Below, one piece after another: positions 1 through 9,667 of a DNA stretch of 64,000 nt. Below the pieces are notes generated by a model. The model searched no databases. It was not told the origin of the DNA and saw only the letters and a program-made list of their open reading frames with translations. The position numbers and the translations under genes are program-made. Source of the DNA: Marinomonas communis (GTDB taxonomy: Bacteria > Pseudomonadota > Gammaproteobacteria > Pseudomonadales > Marinomonadaceae); the NCBI RefSeq assembly GCF_004363305.1, contig NZ_SNZA01000004.1:1-64000 (forward strand), given 5' to 3'. Position 1 is the stretch's first letter. Each line of letters starts with the position of its first letter.

Positions 1-48
1 AGCCTGCCGCCAGCGTTCAATCTGAGCCATGATCAAACTCTTCAGTTT
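1..48 (-). rRNA. rrs: 16S ribosomal RNA, 5' end only
   Basis: Read on the minus strand, this is the universal start of bacterial 16S rRNA, containing the 27F primer-site sequence AGAGTTTGATCATGGCTCAG followed by ATTGAACGCTGGCGGCAGGC. The mature 5' end is placed near position 48 by comparison with the E. coli start AAATTGAAGAG. The rest of the gene lies outside the window to the left. It is the small-subunit RNA of the ribosome and the head of an rrn operon. Confidence 0.97.
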
Positions 49-313
49 AAAAAAGCTTGCTCAAACTCATGAATCACGTCTGACTTTAACTATATCCTTC
101 AATCCGAAGACTAAAGAACGTAAAGCGAATTGACATGGTCACTCATTCAAGACTTCAAAGTTTTTTGAGAAGTCTCCAGCGAGCGCCCACACAAATTATC
201 TGACTATCTATTTTAAAGAGCGTTGACACATCCTCTTAACCATTAGGGTTAATCGCTTACCGTTTCCAGTTCGCTGTGCAGTCCGTGGTGGTCTGCCGTG
301 TCAGTGGGTGCGT
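49..313 (-). other. rRNA operon leader
   Basis: This is the transcribed leader between the rrn promoter and 16S rRNA. It holds the boxA antitermination site and, just downstream of it, the conserved stretch reading AATTTGTGTGGGCGCTCGC, which resembles the E. coli rrn leader. The leader normally pairs with the 16S 3' flank to form the RNase III processing stem. The 3' partner is outside the window. No protein gene is seen here. Confidence 0.75.
211..222 (-). promoter_or_regulatory. rrn boxA antitermination site
   Basis: The minus strand reads CGCTCTTTAAAA, matching the boxA core TGCTCTTTAAC of rrn leaders, and the GTGTGGGCGCTC segment follows as in E. coli. BoxA RNA binds NusB-NusE (S10) and lets RNA polymerase resist Rho termination in untranslated rRNA. 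Confidence 0.85.
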
Positions 314-341
314 ATAATACGCATCAGAATTTTCAGCGCAA
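314..341 (-). promoter_or_regulatory. rrn P1-type promoter
   Basis: The minus strand has a -35 box TTGCGC (341 to 336), a 16-bp spacer and a -10 box TATTAT (319 to 314), followed by a G+C-rich discriminator ACGCACCC. Upstream, about 344-372 is very A/T-rich (runs of A and T) and looks like an UP element. A 16-bp spacer, a GC discriminator and an UP element are typical of growth-rate- and ppGpp-controlled rrn P1 promoters. Boxes were assigned by eye. Confidence 0.75.
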
Positions 342-496
342 GCTCTTTTTCAATTAATTTTAAAAAAGTTCTGTTTATGACGAAAAAAGCTCGAATCTGT
401 TTATTTATCAACCAGAAACACGCACCAGTCGATCAATAAACAACCAAACCCTTTGCAATACAAACCGCCACCCAATAAAACCAAGGCACTGAAAGC

Positions 497-531
497 AAAA
501 AGCCCGCTACTTAGTTAAGTAGCGGGCTTTT
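497..531 (-). terminator. Rho-independent terminator after accA
   Basis: A near-perfect inverted repeat (AAAAGCCCGCTACTTA, 2-3 nt loop, then its complement) lies 24 bp past the accA stop. Read on the minus strand it ends in a T run. It insulates the rrn promoter just downstream from accA transcription, which runs in the same direction. It is symmetric and could work both ways. Confidence 0.85.
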
Positions 532-554
532 GAATACCAATCTATATAGTTCGA

Positions 555-1502
555 TTATAGGCCGTAAGACATTAATCGATTGTAACGTCGCTCTAGAAGC
601 TCATCTGTAGAAAGCGCCTCTAAACGATCAAGCACTTCTAACACACCTTCTTTATAGCGTTCAGCCATAAGGTTGTGGTTAGTGTGCGCGCCGCCTAGCG
701 GCTCTTCAAGAATAGTATCTACAAAACCAAGCTCTTTTAGACGATCAGCAGTAATGCCCATCGCTTTTGCTGCATCAGATGCACGCTCAGCACTCTTCCA
801 AAGAATTGACGCACAGCCTTCTGGGGAAATTACTGAGTAAGTGCCGTATTGAAGCATCATCAGCTCATCGCAAACACCAATTGCTAATGCACCACCAGAA
901 CCACCTTCACCGATTACAGTTGAGATGATCGGCGTTTTAAGGCGAGACATTACCGCAAGGTTGTAAGCAATCGCTTCACTTTGGCCACGTTCTTCAGCAC
1001 CAATACCAGGATACGCCCCAGGTGTGTCAATTAAAGTCACAATAGGCATGTTGAAACGTTCAGCAGTTTCCATTAAGCGTAACGCTTTACGATAGCCCTC
1101 TGGGCGAGGCATACCGAAGTTACGCAGAACTTTCTCTTTAACTTCACGACCTTTTTGGTGACCAATAACCATCACAGGACGACCATCAAGGCGTGCTACA
1201 CCACCAACAATGGCACGATCATCCGCATAATGACGATCGCCGTGCATTTCTTCAAAGTCAGTAAATACGTGATTAATGTAATCCAGTGTGTATGGGCGTT
1301 TTGGATGACGCGCCAATTGAGAAACTTCCCACGCACCTAAGTTGCTGAATAGGCTTTGCGTCAGAGTAATCTTCTTCTCTTCAAGTCGGCTAATCTCTTC
1401 ACTGATATTCAGATCATTATCGTTGCCAACAAGACGTAACTCTTCAATTTTTTGTTCGAGCTCAGCAATTGGCTGCTCAAAAGGTAAGTAATCTAGATTC
1501 AT
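555..1502 (-). CDS. accA: Acetyl-CoA carboxylase carboxyltransferase subunit alpha
   Basis: AccA pairs with AccD to transfer CO2 from carboxybiotin to acetyl-CoA, giving malonyl-CoA, the first committed step of fatty-acid synthesis in the cytoplasm. The 315-aa length fits the family (E. coli 319). The N-terminus [19 protein letters not shown] is typical. The carboxyltransferase core shows [26 protein letters not shown] and the oxyanion-type glycines [12 protein letters not shown]. It lies 113 bp downstream of dnaE, as in E. coli, and is the last gene of the long minus-strand series before a strong terminator. Confidence 0.97.
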   Translation of the reverse strand: MNLDYLPFEQPIAELEQKIEELRLVGNDNDLNISEEISRLEEKKITLTQSLFSNLGAWEVSQLARHPKRPYTLDYINHVFTDFEEMHGDRHYADDRAIVGGVARLDGRPVMVIGHQKGREVKEKVLRNFGMPRPEGYRKALRLMETAERFNMPIVTLIDTPGAYPGIGAEERGQSEAIAYNLAVMSRLKTPIISTVIGEGGSGGALAIGVCDELMMLQYGTYSVISPEGCASILWKSAERASDAAKAMGITADRLKELGFVDTILEEPLGGAHTNHNLMAERYKEGVLEVLDRLEALSTDELLERRYNRLMSYGL

Positions 1503-1615
1503 TTTTTACACGCTGCTATTAAGTTGCCTGATTATTCTACAGAAAGTTCTAGCTTCGAACATCCCATCGCGCCGTTCCATTGACGATACGCGAGTGTAAG
1601 AATGATAAAATGGCG

Positions 1616-4600
1616 CTAAGTATACACTAACTGCACCTTTTGTTTACCGTATTGTTTTTGAAGTTCATGAATTAATTCGTCATCCGGTCGAATTTTCCAC
1701 TGTGACCCAAGCTTAACATCTCCAGTGGCTTGATTTGTCTCAAATCCAATCACCACATCGCAACCGTCACCTCGATAAGGCGCTATATGGCTAGCCAATG
1801 CATCGATGTTTTGTTGGGTGACTTCTTCTTCTAACCAATCAATACGTAGTGCTTCAACATAGCGAATGCGAGCAGTAGCCATATCGAGAACATTACGAGC
1901 AGATACTTTTTGTCCGCCACGGAATTCATCAATACTGATTTCCCCCTCGACCACTACTACTTGATCTTTCACCAAGTATTGCTTCACGTTCTCAAATGTA
2001 TCAGAGAAAACCGCCACTTCGATTCGAGCGGAGCGATCGTCCAAGGTAATAAAAGCAATATTACCGCCACGCTTACTTTTAGTAATCCGCATTTCAACGA
2101 TCAGGCCAGCCATCACTTGAGTTTCACGCTTAGGCTGTAAATCAACAATCCGCTGACGAGCAAAGCGGCGAATCTCTTTTTCGTAGTCGTCAATTGGGTG
2201 ACCTGTTACATACAGGCCTAAGGTATCTTTCTCACCATCAAGACGCTTACGACCATGCCACTCAGGTACGATACCAATTTCATCGTATGCATTCTCAGTC
2301 GATTCCTCGACCGCAATACCAAACAAGTCCATCATCCCTGCGTCTTCATTCTTAGCATTTTGGTCTGCACGTTTAAGTGCCTCATCAATGCAGGCAAACA
2401 AAGTCGCACGATTTGGACCAACCGTATCAAAAGCACCAGAACGAACCAAAGCCTCCATGACACGCTTATTGACCTTACGACCAACACGTTCACAGAAATC
2501 AAATATATGCTTAAAGGGTCCTTCTTTACGCGCCTCAACAATGGCTTCAATCGGCCCCTCACCCACGCCTTTAATCGCACCCAGGCCATACACAATGGCG
2601 CCTTTTTGGTTAACCGCAAACTTGTAGACTGACTCATTAACATTCGGCAGATCAACGGTGAGGTTCATAGCACGACATTCTTCTACAAAAATAACGATCT
2701 TATCGGTATTCTGCATATCGGCTGACAGCACTGCAGCCATAAATGGTGCTGGATAGTGATGCTTCAGCCAAGCCGTTTGATAAGAAACTAAAGCGTACGC
2801 GGCAGAGTGGGATTTGTTGAAACCGTAACCCGCAAACTTCTCCATCAGATCGAAGATATTGCCCGATAGATCCTTATCAATATTATTCTTCGCAGCCCCC
2901 TCCATGAAAATCAAGCGCTGCTCTTGCATAACCTCAGGCTTTTTCTTACCCATGGCACGACGAAGCAAGTCGGCACCACCGAGAGAAAATTTTGCCAATA
3001 CCTGAGCGATTTGCATTACCTGCTCTTGGTACAAGATGATACCGTAAGTCGGTTCCAGTACAGGAATAAGGTCTTCGTGTTGGTAATCTGGATGCGGGAA
3101 AGCAAGCTCTGCGCGACCGTGCTTACGGTTAATAAAGTCATCCACCATGCCTGAACCTAATGGGCCCGGACGATAAAGTGCAACCAAAGCGATGATATCC
3201 TCGAAACGCGACGGCAATAACTTCTTAATCAGCTCTTTCATACCACGGGATTCCAGCTGGAATACCGCTGTCGTCTCTGCTCGCTGAAGCAGGTCGTAGG
3301 TCGCTTTGTCTTCCAAATCAATCAGAGCAATATCAAGAGGCTCTTTACCCTCTCGCGCATGAATCTCATTAATGGTTTTTAGCGCCCAATCAACGACTGT
3401 GAGAGTTTTCAAACCCAAGAAGTCAAACTTTACTAGGCCAGCTTCCTCTACATCATTTTTATCATATTGCGTGACAAGACCCGTTCCATCTTCTTCACAA
3501 TATAGCGGGGCAAAGTCCGTTAGCTTTGTTGGCGCTATTACTACACCACCTGCGTGTTTACCGAAGTTACGAACTGTACCTTCTAACGAGAACGCCATGT
3601 CCATTACTTCGGCAGCCGCCTCGTCACCTTCAATAAACTCAACCAAAGCAGGCTCAACTTCAAGCGCTTTTTTGAGAGTCATACCGATTTCAAATGGAAT
3701 CAGTTTCGATAGCTTGTCACCTAAGCTATAGGATTTACCTTGTACTCGTGCCACATCACGCACTACCGCCTTAGCCGCCATCTGACCAAAAGTAATGATC
3801 TGAGATACAGCGTTACGACCGTAGCGACGAGCAACATAATCGATCACGCGGTCACGATTATCCATGCAGAAGTCGATATCGAAATCCGGCATGGAAACAC
3901 GCTCAGGGTTCAAGAAACGTTCGAAAAGGAGGTCGTACTCAAGTGGATCGAGATCTGTGATTTTCAAGGCATAAGCCACTAATGAGCCCGCACCAGACCC
4001 CCGCCCAGGGCCCACAGGAATATCATTGTCTTTAGACCATTGAATAAAGTCCATTACGATCAAGAAATAACCTGGAAACCCCATCTGGTTAATAATATCA
4101 AGCTCGAAATTTAGACGATCAATGTATTCTTGGCGTCGGGTAAGTATGCGCTCCCCATATTTTTTAACGAGAATTCCAAAACGCTCTTCCAGCCCTTTAT
4201 GTGATATTTCACGGAAGTATTCTTCCATGGTCATACCTTCAGGAACAGGGAAGTCCGGCAGGAAGTATTTTCCTAACAAGACATCAACGTTACAACGTTT
4301 GGCTATTTCAACAGTATTCTCAATCGCTTCCGGCAGATCAGAAAACAACTCTTCCATTTCTTCGGAAGACTTAAAGTACTGCTCTTCTGTGTATTTGTGT
4401 TCGCGACGAGGGTCTTCTAGAGTAACGCCATCGTATATGCAAACACGAGCCTCATGGGCCTCAAAATCCGCTCGATTGATAAAACGTACATCATTCGTCG
4501 CAACCACAGGACAATCAAATTCTGCTGCAATTGGAACAATTGCATGAATATAGTCCTCTTCGCCCGCTCTAAAGGTTCGAACAACCTCAGCGTAATAACG

Positions 4601-5086
4601 TCCTGGAAAAGTATCCATCCAACGTTTTAAGTAGTCTCGCGCCTCAGCCTCATGCCCTTTAGCCAATAACACACCCACATCACCATTCACACCACCGGAA
4701 AGAGCAATGACGTCTTCATTGTGCTCTGCCACCCACTCTCGTTTGATGATTGGTCGACCTTCTACTTGCCCCAGCTGATAACCCTTAGAGATGACTTCAA
4801 TGATATTTTTATAGCCTTGGTTCGACATTGCCAAAAGCGTCATACGGGTACGCTGCTCAAGCAAGCCTTCGGCTTCTAAAATTATATCTGCACCACAGAT
4901 TGGCTTAATGCCCTTGTCCATGGCGCCTTTATAGAAACGTACAAAGCCACACAAGTTATTCTCGTCCGACATTGCGACCGCTGGCATTTGCATCTTCTCA
5001 GCCTGAGACACCAAGCCTTTGACCTTTACTAGACCGTCAACTAGAGAGAACTCCGTATGGACCCTCAAGTGGATAAAGGAAGACAT
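1616..5086 (-). CDS. dnaE: DNA polymerase III subunit alpha
   Basis: DnaE is the replicative DNA polymerase of the Pol III holoenzyme. At 1156 aa it is close to E. coli DnaE (1160). Visible parts in order are an N-terminal PHP domain starting FIHLRVHTEFSLVDG, the palm with catalytic aspartates in PDFDIDF (about residue 400) and the third in KFDFLGLKTL (about 555), a helix-hairpin-helix near VGEGPIEAI (about 830), and a C-terminal OB fold (about 1000-1075). A Shine-Dalgarno AGAAGG sits in the end of rnhB, 4 bp upstream. It is probably co-transcribed with rnhB and lpxB. Confidence 0.97.
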   Translation of the reverse strand: MSSFIHLRVHTEFSLVDGLVKVKGLVSQAEKMQMPAVAMSDENNLCGFVRFYKGAMDKGIKPICGADIILEAEGLLEQRTRMTLLAMSNQGYKNIIEVISKGYQLGQVEGRPIIKREWVAEHNEDVIALSGGVNGDVGVLLAKGHEAEARDYLKRWMDTFPGRYYAEVVRTFRAGEEDYIHAIVPIAAEFDCPVVATNDVRFINRADFEAHEARVCIYDGVTLEDPRREHKYTEEQYFKSSEEMEELFSDLPEAIENTVEIAKRCNVDVLLGKYFLPDFPVPEGMTMEEYFREISHKGLEERFGILVKKYGERILTRRQEYIDRLNFELDIINQMGFPGYFLIVMDFIQWSKDNDIPVGPGRGSGAGSLVAYALKITDLDPLEYDLLFERFLNPERVSMPDFDIDFCMDNRDRVIDYVARRYGRNAVSQIITFGQMAAKAVVRDVARVQGKSYSLGDKLSKLIPFEIGMTLKKALEVEPALVEFIEGDEAAAEVMDMAFSLEGTVRNFGKHAGGVVIAPTKLTDFAPLYCEEDGTGLVTQYDKNDVEEAGLVKFDFLGLKTLTVVDWALKTINEIHAREGKEPLDIALIDLEDKATYDLLQRAETTAVFQLESRGMKELIKKLLPSRFEDIIALVALYRPGPLGSGMVDDFINRKHGRAELAFPHPDYQHEDLIPVLEPTYGIILYQEQVMQIAQVLAKFSLGGADLLRRAMGKKKPEVMQEQRLIFMEGAAKNNIDKDLSGNIFDLMEKFAGYGFNKSHSAAYALVSYQTAWLKHHYPAPFMAAVLSADMQNTDKIVIFVEECRAMNLTVDLPNVNESVYKFAVNQKGAIVYGLGAIKGVGEGPIEAIVEARKEGPFKHIFDFCERVGRKVNKRVMEALVRSGAFDTVGPNRATLFACIDEALKRADQNAKNEDAGMMDLFGIAVEESTENAYDEIGIVPEWHGRKRLDGEKDTLGLYVTGHPIDDYEKEIRRFARQRIVDLQPKRETQVMAGLIVEMRITKSKRGGNIAFITLDDRSARIEVAVFSDTFENVKQYLVKDQVVVVEGEISIDEFRGGQKVSARNVLDMATARIRYVEALRIDWLEEEVTQQNIDALASHIAPYRGDGCDVVIGFETNQATGDVKLGSQWKIRPDDELIHELQKQYGKQKVQLVYT

Positions 5087-5090
5087 GACA

Positions 5091-5699
5091 TTAACCTTCT
5101 ATAATTCGTTTTACTGGACCGAAGCTTCGACGATGGATATCACACACACCATGCTCTTGGATAGCAGTTAAGTGCACCGCCGTTGGATATCCCTTGTGTT
5201 TTGCAAAGCCGTATTCAGGATATTGTTCATCTAAAGCAACGATTTCTCTGTCTCTTGTCACTTTAGCAAGGATTGAGGCTGCTGCGATTGCAGCATGTCG
5301 TGCATCACCTTTGACCACCGCTTCCGCTGGACAAGGCAATTCTTTAGGTATCCGGTTACCATCAATAAGTGCATGCTCAGCAGCAATAGGTAATGAATCA
5401 ATTGCCCGCTTCATCGCCAACATACTAGCATGGAGAATATTAATCTCATCAATTTCAGCAACGGATGCACGAGCAACACTATACGCTAGTGCTTTGTTTT
5501 GAATTTCTACAAATAGGGCTTCACGCTTTTTTTCTGATAATTTTTTTGAATCGTTTAGCCCTGCAATAGGATTCTCTGGATCCAATATAACTGCTGCAGC
5601 GACGACATCACCTGCCAAAGGCCCTCGCCCAGCTTCGTCAGCACCCGCTACGAGTACACCCTCATATTGTAGGCTTACAAATGGTTCCAATTCAGGCAT
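5091..5699 (-). CDS. rnhB: Ribonuclease HII
   Basis: RNase HII cuts the RNA strand of RNA-DNA hybrids, including single misincorporated ribonucleotides. The 202-aa protein has the family motif [17 protein letters not shown] with the first catalytic Asp-Glu pair, the later DGN (LIDGNRIPK) and the [21 protein letters not shown] segment carrying another acidic ligand. Its start ATGCCTGA overlaps the lpxB stop by 8 nt, which points to translational coupling. The lpxB-rnhB-dnaE order is the usual one. Confidence 0.96.
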   Translation of the reverse strand: MPELEPFVSLQYEGVLVAGADEAGRGPLAGDVVAAAVILDPENPIAGLNDSKKLSEKKREALFVEIQNKALAYSVARASVAEIDEINILHASMLAMKRAIDSLPIAAEHALIDGNRIPKELPCPAEAVVKGDARHAAIAAASILAKVTRDREIVALDEQYPEYGFAKHKGYPTAVHLTAIQEHGVCDIHRRSFGPVKRIIEG

Positions 5700-6828
5700 T
5701 CTGGATCTCCTGCGCTATTGCACTGGCCGCGGCTTCACCCGCATTCTTACGCAGCATTTCATGTAGATCCATAAAGGTATTTTCTATCTGCGGCTCTTCT
5801 TCAAAACGCTTCCACTCGTGCAATAAGGCCTTCGCTAACTTTTCAGGAGAAGCCTCATCCTGAATCAGCTCAGGCACCAGAGACTTTTTAGCAAGTAGGT
5901 TTGGTAAGGAAACATAGGGCACTTTAATCATACGCTTCATGATGGCATAGGTTAATTTTGTAAACCGATAGGCTACGACCATCGGGCGCTTAACCAACAT
6001 CGCTTCTAAAGCGGCTGTACCAGACGCTAATAGAATGGCCTCACCCGCCGCCATCACATCACGAGACTGACCATCTACAATAGTAGCTTGTACATTTACA
6101 TCGGCAAGAATCGCTTCAATCTGGGCTCGGCGCTCTGAGTTCGCAGCCGGAATAATAAATTGAGCCGTACTCACCTGCTGCTGTATGACCTTCATTGTTT
6201 CAGCAAAAACAGGCATTAATCGACTAACTTCTCCACCTCTAGACCCAGGTAAGACAGCAAACCAGTCGCCTGATATCGCAAGGCCTAATCGCTCACGAGC
6301 TTCTTCCTTATTACTATGAAAAGCCACTTCATCAGCCAAGGTATGCCCAACACATACAGCGGGTATGTTGTGTGTTTTATAAATATCTAATTCAAACGGG
6401 AAAAGAGTCAACATCAGGTCAACGGACTCTTTGATTTTAAAAATACGCTTTTGGCGCCAAGCCCATACCGAAGGACTAACATAATGAATCGTTTTGATGC
6501 CATTCGAACGTAGTTTACGAGCCAGAGGTAAATTAAAGTCAGGCGAGTCAATACCAATAAATGCGGTAACATCACATTCGAGACAGTGATTCAAAATCGT
6601 CTTTCGGATACCTAACAGCTCACGCAATCGCCCAAGCACTTCTACAAGTCCCATGACAGAAAGACGCTCCATAGGAAACAGGCTGTTAAATCCTTTTTCA
6701 ATCATTAACGGCCCGCCAATCCCCTCAAAGACAGCATCAGGAAAGCGTGTTTTCAAATGCTCAATCAAGTTTGAGCCTAGGATATCTCCCGAGGCCTCAC
6801 CCGCGACAATTACAAATCGGTTTTTCAT
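5692..6828 (-). CDS. lpxB: Lipid-A-disaccharide synthase
   Basis: LpxB joins UDP-2,3-diacylglucosamine to lipid X to form the lipid A disaccharide at the inner face of the inner membrane. The 378-aa length is typical (E. coli 382). The N-terminal [14 protein letters not shown] and the [15 protein letters not shown] sequence (GT19 family nucleotide-binding region) are clear. It is separated from lpxA by 68 bp containing a terminator-like hairpin, unlike the tight spacing elsewhere in this group. Confidence 0.96.
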   Translation of the reverse strand: MKNRFVIVAGEASGDILGSNLIEHLKTRFPDAVFEGIGGPLMIEKGFNSLFPMERLSVMGLVEVLGRLRELLGIRKTILNHCLECDVTAFIGIDSPDFNLPLARKLRSNGIKTIHYVSPSVWAWRQKRIFKIKESVDLMLTLFPFELDIYKTHNIPAVCVGHTLADEVAFHSNKEEARERLGLAISGDWFAVLPGSRGGEVSRLMPVFAETMKVIQQQVSTAQFIIPAANSERRAQIEAILADVNVQATIVDGQSRDVMAAGEAILLASGTAALEAMLVKRPMVVAYRFTKLTYAIMKRMIKVPYVSLPNLLAKKSLVPELIQDEASPEKLAKALLHEWKRFEEEPQIENTFMDLHEMLRKNAGEAAASAIAQEIQNA

Positions 6829-6848
6829 AATTAATAGTTAACCTTCAT

Positions 6849-6877
6849 AAAAAAACCCCGACAGAATCGGGGTTTCT
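6849..6877 (-). terminator. Terminator-like hairpin between lpxA and lpxB
   Basis: The minus strand reads AAACCCCGATT, CTG, then CGGGGTTTTTTT: a GC stem with a long U tract, the form of an intrinsic terminator. It lies inside the lpx gene series and may act as an attenuator that lowers lpxB-rnhB-dnaE transcription relative to lpxA. Confidence 0.8.
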
Positions 6878-6896
6878 TCGAAACTCAGCTTATTTG

Positions 6897-7673
6897 CTAG
6901 CGAACAATGCCTCGATTCGACTGGCGTATTGAGCGCACGAAATCAGCAACTTCTTGAACCTTTACAATATCGCTCGACTCAATCTCGCTTAATGCCTGCT
7001 CAAGTGGCATACCTTTAATGTAAACCATTTTATAGGCAGAACGCAGTGCTTTGATCACTTCTGCAGGCATACCACGTCGGCGCATTCCTTCGAAATTCAT
7101 ACCATGAGCTTTCGCTGGATCACCGGATACCATTACATAACGCGGTACATCTTTAGTTACCATGGATCCCATGCCACACATACTATACGAGTTCACTTGG
7201 CAGAACTGATGAATACCTGTGTAACCACCTAAAATAACAGAATCGCCCACTTTAACGTGGCCAGCCAAAGCAGCGTAATTCGCTAAAATATTGTTATCAC
7301 CGACAACACAGTCGTGTCCGACATGAGTGCTTGCCATAAACAGATTACCGGAGCCAATTTTAGTGACACCTTGATCCTGAACCGTGCCTCGATGAATCGT
7401 GGCATTTTCACGGATCACATTGTCATCGCCAATGATAAGCTGAGTAGGCTCACCTTTATATTTTTTATCTTGGTTTGCTTCGCCAACGGAGGCAAACTGA
7501 TAAATCTCATTAGCCTTGCCAATGGTTGTATGTCCATTCACAACAACATGAGACTTCAACACTGTACCTGCGCCAATTCGCACGTCTGGACCGACAATAC
7601 AAAAAGGACCAATTTCAACATCACTGTCTAGTTCAGCTTTTGGATCAACTATCGCAGTTGGATGTATCAACAC
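6897..7673 (-). CDS. lpxA: UDP-N-acetylglucosamine acyltransferase
   Basis: LpxA transfers an (R)-3-hydroxyacyl group from acyl-ACP to the 3-OH of UDP-GlcNAc, the first step of lipid A synthesis. The protein has 258 aa with left-handed beta-helix hexapeptide repeats through about residue 190 and the catalytic-histidine region STHVGHDCVVGDN (His about 120-125). The C-terminal helical part begins near GMRRRGMP. The start is a GTG that directly follows the fabZ stop (TAAGTG), so translation is probably coupled. Confidence 0.96.
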   Translation of the reverse strand: MLIHPTAIVDPKAELDSDVEIGPFCIVGPDVRIGAGTVLKSHVVVNGHTTIGKANEIYQFASVGEANQDKKYKGEPTQLIIGDDNVIRENATIHRGTVQDQGVTKIGSGNLFMASTHVGHDCVVGDNNILANYAALAGHVKVGDSVILGGYTGIHQFCQVNSYSMCGMGSMVTKDVPRYVMVSGDPAKAHGMNFEGMRRRGMPAEVIKALRSAYKMVYIKGMPLEQALSEIESSDIVKVQEVADFVRSIRQSNRGIVR

Positions 7674-8111
7674 TTAAAGTTTCCTGTCTGCACAAAGAAT
7701 TGTAGAAGAACAAACTAGCTCGCCTTCAACCGTTGCTTTTACTTCAAACTTCCAGATACCACGACGCTCGGTCAAAATCTTAGCCTCTAACTGAAGGCGG
7801 TCACCAGGCACAACTGGACGTTTAAAACGGGTGTTATCAGCACCAACAAAGTAATAAATAGAGCCATCTTGTGGTGTTTTATCCATGGTTTTAAAACCAA
7901 GAATACCGGCTGCTTGAGCCATCGCCTCAATAATTAAAACACCAGGCATTACTGGATGATCTGGGAAGTGCCCGTTAAAAAACGGTTCGTTTACCGTCAC
8001 ATTCTTGTACGCAACAATTGATTCACCACGTGTTAACTCGACAACACGATCCACAAGTAAGAATGGGTAACGGTGAGGTAGGTAACGGCGAATTTCATTC
8101 ACATCCATCAT
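7674..8111 (-). CDS. fabZ: 3-hydroxyacyl-[ACP] dehydratase FabZ
   Basis: FabZ removes water from 3-hydroxyacyl-ACP in fatty-acid elongation and competes with LpxA and LpxD for hydroxyacyl-ACP. The 145-aa hot-dog protein shows [13 protein letters not shown] and the active-site stretch [20 protein letters not shown] with the catalytic His and Glu. It sits between lpxD (7 bp) and lpxA (0 bp), the standard place. Either of two adjacent ATG codons could be the start. Confidence 0.96.
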   Translation of the reverse strand: MMDVNEIRRYLPHRYPFLLVDRVVELTRGESIVAYKNVTVNEPFFNGHFPDHPVMPGVLIIEAMAQAAGILGFKTMDKTPQDGSIYYFVGADNTRFKRPVVPGDRLQLEAKILTERRGIWKFEVKATVEGELVCSSTILCADRKL

Positions 8112-8118
8112 TTATGCA

Positions 8119-9153
8119 TTAACCTTTTGTTAAAAGCGTATTAACTTGTTTTTCCAATTTAGAAATATGGGCAGCCATACTTTCGATTCGTCGAAGACGA
8201 GCAGCAGATTTGCGCCACTTTTGAGTAGAATCAAGAGCTGTCCCAGAAGAGTAAGAGCCTGGGGTGTCAATTGAGCGAGTCACTAAACTCATCGCCGTAA
8301 TATGCACATTATCAACTAATGTAATATGACCAGCCAAACCAACACCACCAGCGATTGTACAGTTTTTGCCAATCACTGTGCTTCCCGCGATCCCAACACA
8401 ACCCGCAATCGCGCTATTATCACCGATTACGACGTTATGAGCAATTTGAACGAGATTATCTATTTTAACACCATTACCAATAATAGTGTCATCGATTGCC
8501 CCACAATCAATCGTTGTATTCGCACCGATTTCCACATCTTCACCAATACAAACACTTCCTAACTGATGAATCTTCACCCAAACGCCATCATTAGGAGCAA
8601 AACCAAAACCATCCGCACCAATAACTGCTCCGCTATGGACAATACATCGAGCTCCTAGACGTACCCCATCATACAAAGTGACGTTTGCAGCTAAACGAGT
8701 TTTCTCGCCAATCTGCACCTGTTCACCGATAACAGTCCCTGCACCAATGGTACACCCGTCAGCAATCTCAGCATGTGCCCCGATCGAAACATTCGGTGCG
8801 ATAGTGACATTCATGCCAACTTTTGCATCACTATGAATAACAGCACTTGGGTGAATAACCTTCCCCCATCCCTGTCCAGGCGAAGCAAAAAGGGCGCTCA
8901 CTTTAGCGAAGGCTAGATAAGGATTACGAACTACTATGGCGTTTCTAACTTGCTCAGCGTCTTGCACATTACGTATCAACACCGCTCCAGCTTCAGAGCA
9001 CCCCAGCAAATTAGAAAATTTAGGGTTTGAAAGAAAACTCAACTGCTCCGCTGTGGCATGCTCTAAGCTACCCAATGCAGAAACGGTATACTCAGGATCA
9101 CCAAATAGTTCGCCGCCTACCGCGGCGGCGATTTCAGAAAGGGTGTAACCCAT
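8119..9153 (-). CDS. lpxD: UDP-3-O-acylglucosamine N-acyltransferase
   Basis: LpxD adds the N-linked 3-hydroxyacyl chain to UDP-3-O-acylglucosamine in lipid A synthesis. The 344-aa protein has the N-terminal uridine-binding domain (LSEIAAAVGGELFGDPEYTV), many hexapeptide repeats (about residues 105-290) with the catalytic-His region QIAHNVVIGDNSAIAGC, and a C-terminal helix (KLEKQVNTLL). It begins 3 bp after the skp stop. Confidence 0.96.
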   Translation of the reverse strand: MGYTLSEIAAAVGGELFGDPEYTVSALGSLEHATAEQLSFLSNPKFSNLLGCSEAGAVLIRNVQDAEQVRNAIVVRNPYLAFAKVSALFASPGQGWGKVIHPSAVIHSDAKVGMNVTIAPNVSIGAHAEIADGCTIGAGTVIGEQVQIGEKTRLAANVTLYDGVRLGARCIVHSGAVIGADGFGFAPNDGVWVKIHQLGSVCIGEDVEIGANTTIDCGAIDDTIIGNGVKIDNLVQIAHNVVIGDNSAIAGCVGIAGSTVIGKNCTIAGGVGLAGHITLVDNVHITAMSLVTRSIDTPGSYSSGTALDSTQKWRKSAARLRRIESMAAHISKLEKQVNTLLTKG

Positions 9154-9156
9154 TCA

Positions 9157-9651
9157 CTACTTCTCTTTATTTAATTTTTCAATCAACTCAGCTGTAATAT
9201 CAACCGATTCATTTGTGTAGATCGCTGCTTGTCGCGAAATCACAGCGTCCAACTTTTTCTCTTTAATCAACTCTTTCAGTGCTACCTCACCCTGAGGGGT
9301 CAATTGTTGAATAAGCTGCTGCTCCATCTGTTGCGCTTGTTGCTGCATTGCAGCCACCATTTGACGCAACTGAGCCTGTTTTTGGTTTACTTCAGCACGA
9401 CGCTTTTTCAAATCTTCAGCGGAAAGCGTTAACTCATCACGCTTAAGAGATTCCACCATATCCTTTAGTGCTTTATTTTCTTGATCTAAACGTGCCTTCA
9501 TTTGATCCACTTGCTGGCGTGGACCTTGGGCAGCCTCTTGGCCTGCCTTACTTTGTAGCAACGCCGCTCTGAAATCCAAAACAGCAACTTCAGACGCCAT
9601 GGCTTGCGCACTAAAAAGGGCAACCAAGAAAAAAGAAATCATTTTATTCAT
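9157..9651 (-). CDS. skp: Periplasmic chaperone Skp/OmpH
   Basis: Skp is a trimeric periplasmic chaperone that holds unfolded outer-membrane proteins for the BamA complex. The 164-aa precursor has a signal peptide (MNKMISFFLVALFSAQAMA, cleavage after residue 19), then EVAVLDFRAALLQSKAG and a long charged, Gln-rich coiled coil (about residues 40-125) forming the tentacle arms. It lies between bamA (16 bp upstream) and lpxD. Confidence 0.93.
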   Translation of the reverse strand: MNKMISFFLVALFSAQAMASEVAVLDFRAALLQSKAGQEAAQGPRQQVDQMKARLDQENKALKDMVESLKRDELTLSAEDLKKRRAEVNQKQAQLRQMVAAMQQQAQQMEQQLIQQLTPQGEVALKELIKEKKLDAVISRQAAIYTNESVDITAELIEKLNKEK

Positions 9652-9667
9652 AAAAAGTCCTTAACCA

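Noticed and set aside
1910..4547. Several plus-strand frames of 76-141 aa opposite dnaE
   Set aside because: They are shadows of a highly conserved coding strand; their sequences have no motifs and are low-complexity in character.
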